64,000 nt of DNA from Streptomyces melanogenes (GTDB taxonomy: Bacteria; Actinomycetota; Actinomycetes; Streptomycetales; Streptomycetaceae): the NCBI RefSeq assembly GCF_014649795.1, contig NZ_BMTS01000005.1, forward strand, positions 1-64,000. Reading direction: 5' to 3'. Numbering within the stretch: position 1 is the stretch's first letter; each line of letters begins with the position of its first letter. The notes under the pieces were generated by a model. That model was not told the DNA's origin and did not search any database. It worked only from the letters and a program-made list of their open reading frames with translations. The translations under genes were made by a program, and so were the position numbers. Shown here piece by piece: positions 38,907-48,510 of the stretch.

Positions 38907-40430
38907 TCACGCCGCCTCCCGGGCCGCCGCCATCCCCGCCGCGTCCAGCCGGGCCGTTCCCACGATCAGGTCCGCCCCGCCGAACTCCGGGTCGTCCAGC
39001 TGCGTCCCGTCGTCGACGGCGAACAGCAGCCGCTCCTCGCCCTGCCGGTACGCCGTACCGACCGGCGGGCTCGCCGCGTGCACCGCGAGCAGTGCGACCA
39101 GGTACGGCAGCTCCGGGTCGAGCCCGCGCGCCTCGGCGAGCAGGCCGGACAGCCGGCGCGGCGCGTCGTGCTCCAGGTCGAGCAGCTCCATCGCCGCCGC
39201 CAGCTGCTCCTCGCTGAAGCGGCTGTCGTCGGGCGTGGCGATCAGATCGGGCTCGGGCATCTCCGCCCCGAGGTGCTCCCGCTCTATCGGAGGCGTGAGC
39301 AGTATGTCGACGAGGTCGGCCACCCGCACCGAGACGGGCGTGCGCAGCCCCGTACCGCGCGCGAAGAACGCGTCCGTCACCCGTGTCGCGTCCTCGACCG
39401 GCAGCGGCAGCAGCGGTGCGACCAGCTGCCCGTACAGGTCGAGGCCGGTCCGGGCGGCCGGGCGGGCGAACGCCTGGCGGTCCTGCTCGGCGCGGAACAG
39501 CGGCCCGGCCTCCAGGAGGCGCGACTGCAACTGCGTGTGGCGGCGGATGCAGTCCTTGACGATGTCGACGAGCTCGGCGGCCCGCCGCTTGTTCTCGGGC
39601 TCCTCCGCCTCGTCCCGGGCCTTGCGGATGTTGGTCAGGATCGCGTTCTCGTGGCGGTAGCGGTCGGCCACGTGGTCGAGCGCCTCCGCGATCATGTCCG
39701 GGACCGCGTTCAGCCAGTCGACCGCCCGCACGTTGCGCCGGGTCGCTTCCAGGGTGCGGCGCAGCGTCTCCGCGTACTGCACGGTCCGGTAGCGCGCCTG
39801 CTCGGCGGCGAGCTGGGCGTCGGCGAGCCGGCCCCGGCTGATCAGCACCTCGAGCTTCACCTCGGCGGCGATCTGCGCGCTGGTGACGTCCGTGTCGAGC
39901 GCGCCCACCAGCACGTTCACGGCCTCGTCCGTCGTACGGAGGTAGACGCTGCCCCCGTACCCCGGGACCTCTTCGATCAGCTTGAAGTCGTAGTCCCGGC
40001 GGACGTAGACGCCGTCCGGGCTGAACGTCCCGTACACCGCGCGGAAGCCGCGGTCCACGCTGCCGACGTTGATCAGGTTCTCCAGGACCCAGCGGGCCAC
40101 CCGCTCGTGCTCGGCGGCCGGGCGGCCGGGCGCCTGGGCGGCGACCCGCGGGATCAGCCTGGCCACTATCTGCTCGTGGTCGGCGCCCGTGTCGAAGTCC
40201 ATGTTCAGCGTGACGAGGTCGATCGAGGCGAGGGCGACCTCCGCCATCGCGTACACCGAGTACTCGCCCGCGAGGTTCGCCTTGCGCACGTCCAGGTCGT
40301 GCAGCGGGGCGGTGCAGGCGAGCGCGCGCAGCCTGCGCGCCAGCCCCTCGTCGGCGGCCGGGCCCGGTGCCGGGCGCGGCCCCGCGCTGAGCTGGGGCGG
40401 AACGGGTTCCGTCGAGGCAGGCGAAGTCAC
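38907..40430 (-). CDS. MksF/JetA-like kleisin subunit
   Basis: A 507-aa mostly helical protein, first of the condensin-like cluster. After a Pro-rich leader it shows a winged-helix-like domain (YSVYAMAEVALASIDLVTLNMDF, WVLENLINVGSVDRGFRAVYG, GGSVYLRTTDEAVNVLVGAL) and a long helical bundle (AQLAAEQARYRTVQYAETL, RRNVRAVDWLNAVPDMIAEA). Then comes a linker and a C-terminal domain with VADLVDILLTPPIEREHL. This matches the MukF/MksF/JetA layout. The GTG at 40430 begins VTSPASTEP. It starts 77 nt after the GntR gene, so the two may share a transcript. Confidence 0.75.
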   Translation of the reverse strand: MTSPASTEPVPPQLSAGPRPAPGPAADEGLARRLRALACTAPLHDLDVRKANLAGEYSVYAMAEVALASIDLVTLNMDFDTGADHEQIVARLIPRVAAQAPGRPAAEHERVARWVLENLINVGSVDRGFRAVYGTFSPDGVYVRRDYDFKLIEEVPGYGGSVYLRTTDEAVNVLVGALDTDVTSAQIAAEVKLEVLISRGRLADAQLAAEQARYRTVQYAETLRRTLEATRRNVRAVDWLNAVPDMIAEALDHVADRYRHENAILTNIRKARDEAEEPENKRRAAELVDIVKDCIRRHTQLQSRLLEAGPLFRAEQDRQAFARPAARTGLDLYGQLVAPLLPLPVEDATRVTDAFFARGTGLRTPVSVRVADLVDILLTPPIEREHLGAEMPEPDLIATPDDSRFSEEQLAAAMELLDLEHDAPRRLSGLLAEARGLDPELPYLVALLAVHAASPPVGTAYRQGEERLLFAVDDGTQLDDPEFGGADLIVGTARLDAAGMAAAREAA

Positions 40431-40507
40431 GCTGCACAGATTAGGTCCTCGCACTGACAACGGTCGAAACGGCGCAGATACGACCGCCGTGACCGCCCTG
40501 CCGCCGT

Positions 40508-41212
40508 CTAGTCCCCGGCCGCCACCAGCCCCGCGTACGCCTCCACCAACTGCCTGCGGGAGTCGTCGAGATAGTCCGCGAGGAGCCGGACCGCCCCGTT
40601 CCGCTCGCCCGACCGCAGGGCTTCCAGAATCTCCCGGTTCCGTATGAGATAGGGCTGATGGAGCCGTTTCGGGTCGTCCACCACATGGAAGGCGAGCCGC
40701 AGTTCGGCCAGGACGCCGCGCATCAGCTCGTCCGTGCGCGCGCTGCCCGCGAGGCCCACGAGCTCCCGGTGGAAGTGGATGTTGGCGGTGGCCACGCCTT
40801 TCCAGTCGTGGCGCCGGGCCGCCTGCTCCCCGTCCGCGACCGCCGCGTCCAGGGGCTCCAGTGCGTACGGCGGCCTGCCCAGGCCCTGGACGACGGCGCA
40901 CTCGACCAGGCGTCTGGTCCGGTAGATGTCCTCGACGTCCTCGACCGCCAGGATCCGCACGAACACCCCGCGGTTGAGCTCGTGGACCAGCAGCCGCTCG
41001 TGGGTCAGCAGCCGGAACGCCTCGCGCAGCGTGTTGCGCGAGACCCCGAGCGCCTTGCCGATCGCGTCCTCCGCGAGGCGCTCCCCTGGCGGGAAGTAGC
41101 CCTCGGCGATCCGGCCGCGCAGGATGTCCGCGACCCGCTCGGCCGTACTGGTGCGGCCGAGCAGCGGGCGGTCCTCCACCAGCCCGCCGACCTCGGACTC
41201 CGTCGTCCCCAC
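40508..41212 (-). CDS. GntR-family regulator (FCD type)
   Basis: A 234-aa regulator: GntR winged helix (RVADILRGRIAEGYFPPGERL, ALGVSRNTLREAFRLL) and an all-helical FCD effector domain with metal-binding type HFHRELVGLAGSAR. FCD members usually respond to carboxylic acids. GAGGATGCC precedes the GTG. It is divergent from the MFS-pxpABC operon, with a palindrome overlapping that promoter, so control of 5-oxoproline use is likely. It lies 77 nt upstream of the condensin-like cluster, which could also fall in its transcript. Confidence 0.88.
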   Translation of the reverse strand: MGTTESEVGGLVEDRPLLGRTSTAERVADILRGRIAEGYFPPGERLAEDAIGKALGVSRNTLREAFRLLTHERLLVHELNRGVFVRILAVEDVEDIYRTRRLVECAVVQGLGRPPYALEPLDAAVADGEQAARRHDWKGVATANIHFHRELVGLAGSARTDELMRGVLAELRLAFHVVDDPKRLHQPYLIRNREILEALRSGERNGAVRLLADYLDDSRRQLVEAYAGLVAAGD

Positions 41213-41303
41213 GGCATCCTCACTCCCCCGCCGGACTCCCGGCGACGCACGGCTCCCATCGTAGGACGCGGGCGCGGAACGCAGGACGAGCCGACACGAC
41301 TCT

Positions 41304-41332
41304 TGTCGGATTGTTCAACGATCCTCTAGCTT
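41304..41332 (+). promoter_or_regulatory. Promoter and GntR operator for MFS-pxpABC
   Basis: TTGTCG (41304-41309), 17 nt, then TAGCTT (41327-41332) is a good Streptomyces vegetative promoter. The spacer contains GATTGTTCAACGATC (41309-41323), a palindrome with one mismatched pair (GAT-GTT-AAC-ATC). Its place inside the promoter and next to the divergent GntR gene makes it the likely repressor site. Confidence 0.7.
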
Positions 41333-41386
41333 GGGCGGCACCGCACGGCCCCACCCCCACGCACGCCCTCCCCCTGCGAGGTGCAG

Positions 41387-42667
41387 ATGAGCACGACCCA
41401 GGCACAGCCGGAACAGGGCGAACTCCCCGGCAGCGGCGGCCCCTTCGGGTGGCTGCGCGCCCTCGGCCCGCGCGGCCGCCGCGCCTTCGGCGGCGCGTTC
41501 GGCGGCTACGCCCTCGACTCCTACGACTACTTCACGCTGCCGCTGAGCATGGTCGCGATCGGCGCGTACTTCGGCCTCGACCACGGCCAGACCGGTCTGC
41601 TCACCACGGTGACCCTGGTGGTCTCGGCGGTCGGCGGCGCGCTCGCCGGGATCCTGGCCGACCGCATCGGCCGGGTGAAGGCGCTGATGATCACGGTGAT
41701 CACGTACGCGGTGTTCACCGTGGCCTGCGGCTTCGCGCCCACGTACGAGACGCTGATGGTCTGCCGCGCCCTCCAGGGCTTCGGCTTCGGCGGTGAGTGG
41801 GCGGTCGGCGCGATCCTGGTCGCCGAGTACGCCTCGGCCAAGGAGCGCGGCCGCACCCTGGGCGCCGTGCAGAGCGCCTGGGCGGCGGGCTGGGCGCTGG
41901 CCGTGATCGTCTACACGCTGGTCTTCCACTACGTGGACGCGGACACCGCGTGGCGCGTGATGTTCTGGACGGGCGCGCTGCCCGCCCTCCTGGTGATCTA
42001 CATCCGGCGCCATGTGAGCGACGCCCCGGAGGCCGCCGAGCAGCGGCGCGCGGCCGGCTCCGGGCGCGGCTCGTTCGCCGCGATCTTCAAGAAGGACCTG
42101 CTGCGCGCGACCTTCTTCGCGACGCTGCTCTCCACCGGCGTCCAGGGCGGCTACTACACGCTCGCCACCTGGGTGCCGACCTATCTCAAGACCGACCGCG
42201 GGCTCACCGTCGTCGGCACCGGCGGCTATCTGACGTTCCTGATCTCCGGCGCCTTCCTCGGCTACCTCACCGGCGGCGTGCTCAGCGACCGGCTCGGCCG
42301 CAAGCGGAACATCCAGCTCTTCGCCGTGCTCTCCGCGCTCTGCATTCTGGTCTACACACACATCCCGTCCGGCGCGAACACCTTGCTGCTCGTCCTCGGC
42401 TTCCCGCTGGGCTTCTGCATGTCGGCGATCTTCAGCGGCTTCGGCTCGTTCCTGAGCGAGCTCTATCCGACGGCGGTACGCGGCACGGGCCAGGGCTTCA
42501 CGTACAACAGCGGCCGGGCCGTCGGCGCCTTCCTGCCCACTTTCGTGGGCTACCTCTCCGACAGCTGGGGCGTGGGCGGCGCGCTGGCCCTCGGCGCGAT
42601 CGGCTACGCGCTGGCCGTCGTGGCCCTGTTCGGACTGCCCGAGACCCGTGGACAGGAGCTCAAGTGA
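41387..42667 (+). CDS. MFS transporter, probable 5-oxoproline/carboxylate importer
   Basis: A 426-aa MFS protein of the aromatic-acid/sialate-like (AAHS/MHS) type: FGGYALDSYDYFTLPLSMVAIG in helix 1, the loop GILADRIGRVKALM, RALQGFGFGGEWAVGAIL in helix 4, and GGVLSDRLGRKRNIQLFA at the start of the second half. These transporters usually import small carboxylates with protons. Its stop overlaps the GTG of pxpA, making it the first gene of the 5-oxoprolinase operon. The ATG at 41387 has GAGG upstream; a GTG six bases earlier is possible. Confidence 0.87.
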   Translation: MSTTQAQPEQGELPGSGGPFGWLRALGPRGRRAFGGAFGGYALDSYDYFTLPLSMVAIGAYFGLDHGQTGLLTTVTLVVSAVGGALAGILADRIGRVKALMITVITYAVFTVACGFAPTYETLMVCRALQGFGFGGEWAVGAILVAEYASAKERGRTLGAVQSAWAAGWALAVIVYTLVFHYVDADTAWRVMFWTGALPALLVIYIRRHVSDAPEAAEQRRAAGSGRGSFAAIFKKDLLRATFFATLLSTGVQGGYYTLATWVPTYLKTDRGLTVVGTGGYLTFLISGAFLGYLTGGVLSDRLGRKRNIQLFAVLSALCILVYTHIPSGANTLLLVLGFPLGFCMSAIFSGFGSFLSELYPTAVRGTGQGFTYNSGRAVGAFLPTFVGYLSDSWGVGGALALGAIGYALAVVALFGLPETRGQELK

Positions 42668-43425
42668 CCCCGGTCATCGACCTCAACGCCGATCTGGGCG
42701 AGGGCTTCGGCCGCTGGCGGCTGACCGACGACGAACAGTTGCTGTCAGTCGTCACCAGCGCCAATGTGGCCTGCGGCTTCCACGCGGGCGACGCGGCCAC
42801 CATGCGGCGCGTGTGCGCGCTGGCGGCCGAGCGCGGGGTGCGGATCGGCGCCCAGGTCTCCTACCGCGATCTGGCCGGGTTCGGACGGCGGGCCATGGAC
42901 GTCCCGCCGGACGAGCTGGCGGCCGAGGTCGCCTACCAGATAGGCGCGTTGGAGGTCTTCGCGCGCGCCGCGGGCAGCCGCGTCGCCTACGTCAAACCGC
43001 ACGGCGCGCTCTACAACCGCGTCGTCCACGACGAGGAGCAGGCGGCGGCCGTCGTCGAGGGCGTGCGTCTGGCGGGCGGCGCGCCCGCGGTGCTCGGGCT
43101 GCCGGGCTCCCGCCTTCTGGCGCGGGCCGCGAAGGCCGGACTGCCCGTGGTCACCGAGGCGTTCGCGGACCGTGCGTACACCTCGCGCGCGACGCTCGTC
43201 CCGCGCGGCCAGGACGGCGCCGTCATCACCCACCCGGACGCGGTCGTGGAGCGCTCGCTCTCGCTGGCCAGGACCGGGACGGTGGTCGCCGCCACGGGCG
43301 AGAGCGTCGAGGTACGCGCGCGTTCGCTCTGCCTGCACGGCGACACCCCCGGCGCCGCCGCCCTCGCCCACCGGGTACGGCGGTCCCTGGAGGGCGCGGG
43401 CGTACGGGTGGAGGCGTTCGCGTGA
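42664..43425 (+). CDS. pxpA: 5-oxoprolinase subunit A (LamB/YcsF family)
   Basis: A 253-aa LamB/YcsF protein. Signature segments are IDLNADLGEGFGRW at the N-terminus, SANVACGFHAGDAATM and YVKPHGALYNR, plus FADRAYTSRATLVPRG. PxpA works with PxpB and PxpC to hydrolyse 5-oxo-L-proline to glutamate using ATP. GTG start overlapping the MFS stop (GTGA), and GTGA overlap into pxpB. Confidence 0.94.
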   Translation: MTPVIDLNADLGEGFGRWRLTDDEQLLSVVTSANVACGFHAGDAATMRRVCALAAERGVRIGAQVSYRDLAGFGRRAMDVPPDELAAEVAYQIGALEVFARAAGSRVAYVKPHGALYNRVVHDEEQAAAVVEGVRLAGGAPAVLGLPGSRLLARAAKAGLPVVTEAFADRAYTSRATLVPRGQDGAVITHPDAVVERSLSLARTGTVVAATGESVEVRARSLCLHGDTPGAAALAHRVRRSLEGAGVRVEAFA

Positions 43426-44060
43426 GGCGTGTCCTGCCGATGCGGACGCTGCCCGTCGGCGACCGCGCGCTGCTGGTCGAGCTGGACAGCGGCGCGGACG
43501 CCGAGGCCCTGCACGCCGAGCTGCTGCGCCGCCGCGCCGCCGGAAGCCTGCCGCCGGTACGGGAGATCGTCCCGGCGGCCCGTACGGTCCTGCTCGACGG
43601 TCTGGACGACCCGGCCGGCCTCGCGGCGCTGCTGCCCGGCTGGGAGGTCGCGGCGCCGCGCGCGGACACGGGCGCCGTGGTGGAGATCCCGGTCCGCTAC
43701 GACGGCCCCGACCTGGCCGAGGTCGCGCGCGCGTGGGGCGTCTCGCCCGAGGCGGCGGTACGGATCCACCACGCGGCCGAGTTCCGGGTGGCGTTCTGCG
43801 GGTTCGCGCCCGGCTTCGGCTATCTGACCGGGCTTCCCGAGCGGTACGGGGTGCCCCGCCGCGCCACTCCGAGGACCTCGGTCCCGGCCGGGTCGGTGGC
43901 CCTGGCGGGCCCGTACACCGGCGTCTATCCGCGCTCCTCGCCGGGCGGCTGGCAGCTCGTCGGCTCCACGGACGCCGTGCTCTGGGACCCGGAGCGGGAG
44001 CCCGCCGCGCTCCTGGCACCGGGCACCCGGGTGCGCTTCGTCCCCCGGGGCGGGGCATGA
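43422..44060 (+). CDS. pxpB: 5-oxoprolinase subunit B (KipI-like)
   Basis: A 212-aa allophanate hydrolase subunit 1/KipI-family protein with EFRVAFCGFAPGFGYLTGLPE and VPRRATPRTSVPAGSVALAG, both hallmark segments. It pairs with PxpC to activate 5-oxoproline. The GTG at 43422 overlaps the pxpA stop and has GGAGG seven bases upstream; an in-frame ATG at 43440 is an alternative. Confidence 0.93.
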   Translation: MRRVLPMRTLPVGDRALLVELDSGADAEALHAELLRRRAAGSLPPVREIVPAARTVLLDGLDDPAGLAALLPGWEVAAPRADTGAVVEIPVRYDGPDLAEVARAWGVSPEAAVRIHHAAEFRVAFCGFAPGFGYLTGLPERYGVPRRATPRTSVPAGSVALAGPYTGVYPRSSPGGWQLVGSTDAVLWDPEREPAALLAPGTRVRFVPRGGA

Positions 44061-44947
44061 CGGACCGGGCCTTCTGCGCGGTGCGGGCCGGGGCGCTCAC
44101 CTGCGTCCAGGACGAGGGGCGCCACGGCCACGCCCACCTCGGCGTGCCGCGCTCGGGGGCGCTCGACCTGCCCGCGAGCCGCGTCGCCAACCGGCTGGTG
44201 GGCAACCCGCCGGGCGCGGCCGTCCTGGAGACGACGCTGACCGGGTGCGCGGTGCGCCCGCGGCGGGCCGTCACGGTCGCGGTGACGGGGGCACCCTGCC
44301 CGGTGTCCGTCGACGGGCGGCCGGCGGCGTGGGGCGCGCCGGTGCGGGTGCCCGCGGGGGCCGTCCTGGAGGTCGGCGCCGCCGTGCTCGGGGTGCGCTC
44401 CTATGTGGCGTTCGCCGGGGGGATCGCCGTCGAGCCGGTCCTCGGCAGCCGCTCCACCGACCTCCTCTCGGGGCTCGGCCCGGCGCCGCTCACCGACGGC
44501 GCCGTCCTGCCCCTGGGGCACCCGGCCGAGCACTACGCGCGCGTGGACGCGGCCCCGGCGCCTGGCCCGCCACGGGAGTTGGTTCTGCGGATGCTGCCGG
44601 GGCCGCGCGCCGACTGGTTCACGCAGAACGCCTTCGCCGCCCTCGCCACCGGCCGCTACCGGGTCTCCGCCGCGAGCAACCGCATCGGCCTGCGCACCGA
44701 GGGCCCGGCGCTGGAGCGGGCGGTCCACGGCGAGCTGCCCAGCGAGGGCATGGTGTGGGGCGCGGTCCAAGTGCCGCCGGACGGGCGCCCGGTGGTGTTC
44801 CTGGCCGACCATCCGACCACCGGCGGCTACCCGGTGGTGGGCGTGGTCGCCGGGGCGGATCTGGCCGCCGCCGCACAGGCCGCGCCCGGCACCCCGCTGC
44901 GGTTCGTGCCCGTACGACATGCCGTACGGACGCGTCAGGCGCCGTAG
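44057..44947 (+). CDS. pxpC: 5-oxoprolinase subunit C (KipA-like)
   Basis: A 296-aa allophanate hydrolase subunit 2/KipA-family protein: [23 protein letters not shown] at the start, [29 protein letters not shown], and [29 protein letters not shown] toward the end. It forms the carboxylase-like catalytic pair with PxpB. ATGA overlap with pxpB. Its 3' end overlaps the convergent eukaryotic-type 5-oxoprolinase gene by 13 bp. Confidence 0.93.
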   Translation: MTDRAFCAVRAGALTCVQDEGRHGHAHLGVPRSGALDLPASRVANRLVGNPPGAAVLETTLTGCAVRPRRAVTVAVTGAPCPVSVDGRPAAWGAPVRVPAGAVLEVGAAVLGVRSYVAFAGGIAVEPVLGSRSTDLLSGLGPAPLTDGAVLPLGHPAEHYARVDAAPAPGPPRELVLRMLPGPRADWFTQNAFAALATGRYRVSAASNRIGLRTEGPALERAVHGELPSEGMVWGAVQVPPDGRPVVFLADHPTTGGYPVVGVVAGADLAAAAQAAPGTPLRFVPVRHAVRTRQAP

Positions 44948-47900
44948 CCGCCGCCTCCGGGCGTGCGGACGACCAGAACGTCCCCGGGGCCCACCTCGAC
45001 CGTGTCCACGCCCTCCAGCGGCTCGCTGCGGCCGTCCGCGCGCTCCACCAGGTTCGCGCCGAGCCCGCCCGGCTCACCGCCCGCCATGCCGTACGGCGCC
45101 ACGCGCCGGTGGCCGGTCAGCAGGGCCACGGTCATCGGCTCCAGGAACCGGATCCGGCGCTCGACCCCGCACCCGCCGGTCCACCGGCCCCGCCCGCCGC
45201 TGCCCTCCCGTACGGCGAAGGCGTCCACCCGTACCGGATAGCGCCATTCAAGGACCTCCGGGTCGGTGAGGCGCGAGTTGGTCATGTGGGTCTGCACGGC
45301 GTCCGCGCCGTCGAAGCCGTCACCGGCGCCCGAACCGGAGGCCACCGTCTCGTAGTACTGCACCCGGTCGTTGCCGAAGGTCACGTTGTTCATCGTGCCG
45401 GAGCCCTCGGCCTGGATCCCCAGGGCCGCGTAGAGCGCGCCGGTGACGGCCTGCGAGGTCTCGACGTTTCCGGCGACGGTCGCGGCCGGGTACCGCGGCG
45501 CCAGCATCGAGCCGGGCGGCACCCGTACCTCCAGCGGTTTCAGGCAGCCGCTGTTGAGCGGGATGTCGTCGTCCACCAGCGTCCGGAAGACGTACAGGAC
45601 GGCCGCCATCACCACCGACCGGGGCGCGTTGAAGTTGCCCGGCTGCTGCGGCGAGGTGCCGGTGAAGTCCAGTACGGCGCTGCGGCTCTCGCGGTCCACG
45701 GTGACGGCGACCTGAATGACGGCGCCGCCGTCGGTCTCGTACCTGTACGACCCGTCGCTCAGCTCCGCCACGATCCGCCGCACGGACTCCTCGGCGTTGG
45801 CCTGGACGTGCCCCATGTAGGCCTGGACGACGTCGAGCCCGAACTCGTCGGTCATGCGCCGCAGTTCGGCGATGCCCTTCTCGTTGGCGGCGATCTGGGC
45901 GCGCAGGTCGGCGAGGTTGGTGTCGGGGTCGCGCGAGGGGTACGCGGCACCGGTCAGCAACGCGCGCGTCTCCGCCTCGCGCAGCCGTCCGTCCCGTACC
46001 AGCAGCCAGTTGTCGAAGAGCACGCCCTCCTCCTCGACGGTGCGGCTGAAGGCGGGCATGGAGCCGGGGGTGATGCCGCCGATCTCGGCGTGGTGGCCGC
46101 GCGAGGCCACCAGGAACCGCAGCTCCTCGCCGTCGAACACCGGGGTGACCACGGTGACGTCGGGCAGATGGGTGCCGCCGTGGTACGGGTCGTTGATGGC
46201 GTAGACGTCACCGGGCCGCATGGCGCCCGCGTTGCGGCGCAGCACTTCCTTGATGGACTCGCCCATCGAGCCCAGGTGCACGGGGATGTGCGGGGCGTTG
46301 GCGATCAGGTTGCCCTCGGCGTCGAAGAGCGCGCAGGAGAAGTCGAGGCGCTCCTTGATGTTGACGGAGTGGGCGGTGTTCTCCAGGCGTACGCCCATCT
46401 GCTCGGCGATCGCCATGAAGAGGTTGTTGAAGACCTCCAGCATCACCGGGTCGACGTCCGTGCCGACGGCGGTGCGGCCGGGGCGGGGGCGCGCCCGGGT
46501 GAGCAGCAGGTGCCCGAGGTCACCGGCGGCGGCCTGCCAGCCGTCGTCCACCACGGTGGTGGCGTCGGCCTCGGCGACGATCGCGGGCCCGGCCACGGTG
46601 TCGCCCGGCCGCAGGGCGGCGCGCCGGTACAGCGGGACGTCCCGGCGCCCGCCCGCCACGAACATGGACACGGTGGCGGACGGGCCGTGCTCGCCCTCGC
46701 GCGCGTACTCCTCGATCTCGGGGGCGCCGTGCGGCCCGGCGGCGCCGACGGCCTCCACCGACACCGCCTCCACGACCAGCGGCTTGTCCATGGTGAAGGC
46801 GTACCGCGCGCGGTGTTCGCGCTCGAACGCCTCCTTCATGGCGTCGGCCGCGTCCAGGGCGACCGGCAGGCTGGCGTCCGTACCGGCGTAGCGGAGCAGC
46901 ACGCGCGCGTGGGTGGTGATCGCCTCGTCCGGGATGCTGTCGGCGCGCAGTTCGCCACGCGTGCGTGCCGCGAGTTCACCGCACAGCTCGCGCACCCGCC
47001 CGACGCAGGCTTCGTCGAGCTCCGCCTCGACGGACCGCTCGCGCATCGCGGTCGCGTCGGCGAGGCCGATGCCGTAGGCGGAGAGGACGCCCGCCAGCGG
47101 CGGTACGAGGACGGTGTCGATGCCGAGCGCGTCCGCGACCGCGCAGGCGTGCTGGCCGCCGGCGCCGCCGAAGCTGGTCAGGGCGTAGCGGGTGACGTCG
47201 TGGCCGCGCTGCACGGAGATCTTCTTGACCGCGTTCGCCATGTTGAGCACGGCGATCTCCAGGAATCCGGCGGCGACCTCCTCGGGGCTGCGCCCGCCGC
47301 CGGTGCGCTCGGCCAGCTCGGCGAACCGCTCCCGTACCGCCTCGGCGTCCAGCGGCAGATCGCCGCCGGGGCCGAACACCGCCGGGAAGTGGGCCGGTTG
47401 GACGCGGCCCAGCATCACATTGGCGTCGGTGACGGTGAGCGGGCCGCCGCGCCGGTAGCAGGCCGGGCCCGGGACCGCGCCCGCCGAGTCCGGGCCGACC
47501 CGGTAGCGCTGCCCGTCAAAGTGGAGCACCGAGCCGCCGCCCGCCGCCACGGTGTGGATGTTCATCATGGGGGCGCGCATCCGGACCCCGGCGACCTGGT
47601 TGGCGAAGTCCCGCTCGAAGGCGCCCGCGTAGTGCGAGACGTCGGTCGAGGTGCCGCCCATGTCGAAGCCGATCACGCGCGCGTGGCCGGCCTGTCCGGA
47701 GGTACGGGCCATGCCGACCACGCCGCCCGCCGGTCCGGAGAGCACGGCGTCCTTTCCCCGGAAGTGCGCGGCCTCCCGCAGGCCGCCGTTGGACTGCATG
47801 AACATCAGCCGTACGCCGTCGAGTTCCTTGGCGACCTCGTCGACATAGCGGCGCAGGATCGGCGAGAGGTAGGCGTCCACCACGGTGGTGTCGCCGCGCG

Positions 47901-48510
47901 GCACCAGCTTGATGAGCGGGCTCACCTCGTGCGAGCAGCTGACCTGGGTGAAGCCGAGCGCCCGTGCGGCCTCGGCGACGGCCGTCTCGTGGTCGGGATA
48001 GCGGTAGCCGTGCATCAGGACGACGGCGGCGCTGCGCAGACCCTCCGCGCGGGCGGCCCGCAGCCCCTCGGTGACGCCCGCGAGGTCGAGCGGGCGGACG
48101 GTGGCGCCGTGCGCGTCGACCCGCTCGGCCACCTCGACGACCCGCTCGTACACCGCGTCCGGCAGCACGATGTGCCGGTCGAACAGCCGCGGCCGGTTCT
48201 GGTACGCGATCCGCAGGCCGTCCCGGAAGCCCTCGGTGACGACCAGGACGGTCGGCTCGCCGCGCCGCTCCAGGAGGGCGTTGGTGGCGACCGTGGTACC
48301 CATCTTGACGACGGAGATCCGGTCGGCCGGGACCGGCTCGTCGGGACCGAGGCCGAGCAGCAGCCGGATCCCGGCGACCGCGGCGTCGCGGTCGCGGTCC
48401 GGGTCGTGGGAGAGGAGCTTGCGGCTGACCAGGCGCCCGTCGGGCCGTCTACCCACCACGTCCGTGAAGGTGCCGCCACGGTCGATCCAGAACTCCCAGC
48501 GCCCTGTCAT
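44935..48510 (-). CDS. Eukaryotic-type 5-oxoprolinase / hydantoinase A+B fusion
   Basis: An 1191-aa fused HyuA-HyuB protein. The HyuA half (1 to about 680) starts [20 protein letters not shown], with [32 protein letters not shown] and [18 protein letters not shown]. The HyuB half (about 695-1191) has [48 protein letters not shown], and ends [11 protein letters not shown]. Size and order match ATP-dependent 5-oxoprolinase (OPLAH); N-methylhydantoin or acetophenone substrates are less likely. It is the last of four minus-strand genes joined by ATGA overlaps and is convergent with pxpC, the unrelated enzyme for the same reaction. Confidence 0.92.
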   Translation of the reverse strand: MTGRWEFWIDRGGTFTDVVGRRPDGRLVSRKLLSHDPDRDRDAAVAGIRLLLGLGPDEPVPADRISVVKMGTTVATNALLERRGEPTVLVVTEGFRDGLRIAYQNRPRLFDRHIVLPDAVYERVVEVAERVDAHGATVRPLDLAGVTEGLRAARAEGLRSAAVVLMHGYRYPDHETAVAEAARALGFTQVSCSHEVSPLIKLVPRGDTTVVDAYLSPILRRYVDEVAKELDGVRLMFMQSNGGLREAAHFRGKDAVLSGPAGGVVGMARTSGQAGHARVIGFDMGGTSTDVSHYAGAFERDFANQVAGVRMRAPMMNIHTVAAGGGSVLHFDGQRYRVGPDSAGAVPGPACYRRGGPLTVTDANVMLGRVQPAHFPAVFGPGGDLPLDAEAVRERFAELAERTGGGRSPEEVAAGFLEIAVLNMANAVKKISVQRGHDVTRYALTSFGGAGGQHACAVADALGIDTVLVPPLAGVLSAYGIGLADATAMRERSVEAELDEACVGRVRELCGELAARTRGELRADSIPDEAITTHARVLLRYAGTDASLPVALDAADAMKEAFEREHRARYAFTMDKPLVVEAVSVEAVGAAGPHGAPEIEEYAREGEHGPSATVSMFVAGGRRDVPLYRRAALRPGDTVAGPAIVAEADATTVVDDGWQAAAGDLGHLLLTRARPRPGRTAVGTDVDPVMLEVFNNLFMAIAEQMGVRLENTAHSVNIKERLDFSCALFDAEGNLIANAPHIPVHLGSMGESIKEVLRRNAGAMRPGDVYAINDPYHGGTHLPDVTVVTPVFDGEELRFLVASRGHHAEIGGITPGSMPAFSRTVEEEGVLFDNWLLVRDGRLREAETRALLTGAAYPSRDPDTNLADLRAQIAANEKGIAELRRMTDEFGLDVVQAYMGHVQANAEESVRRIVAELSDGSYRYETDGGAVIQVAVTVDRESRSAVLDFTGTSPQQPGNFNAPRSVVMAAVLYVFRTLVDDDIPLNSGCLKPLEVRVPPGSMLAPRYPAATVAGNVETSQAVTGALYAALGIQAEGSGTMNNVTFGNDRVQYYETVASGSGAGDGFDGADAVQTHMTNSRLTDPEVLEWRYPVRVDAFAVREGSGGRGRWTGGCGVERRIRFLEPMTVALLTGHRRVAPYGMAGGEPGGLGANLVERADGRSEPLEGVDTVEVGPGDVLVVRTPGGGGYGA

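Noticed and set aside
38593..39660. A 355-codon plus-strand frame over the palindrome and kleisin gene
   Set aside because: It runs through the non-coding palindrome and opposite a better supported minus-strand gene, with Ser/Arg-rich composition typical of shadows.
32844..41386. A jetD nuclease gene to complete a Wadjet system
   Set aside because: Both flanks were examined; downstream is a hairpin and a GMC oxidase, upstream a GntR regulator. No frame carries a TOPRIM-like or JetD-sized product.
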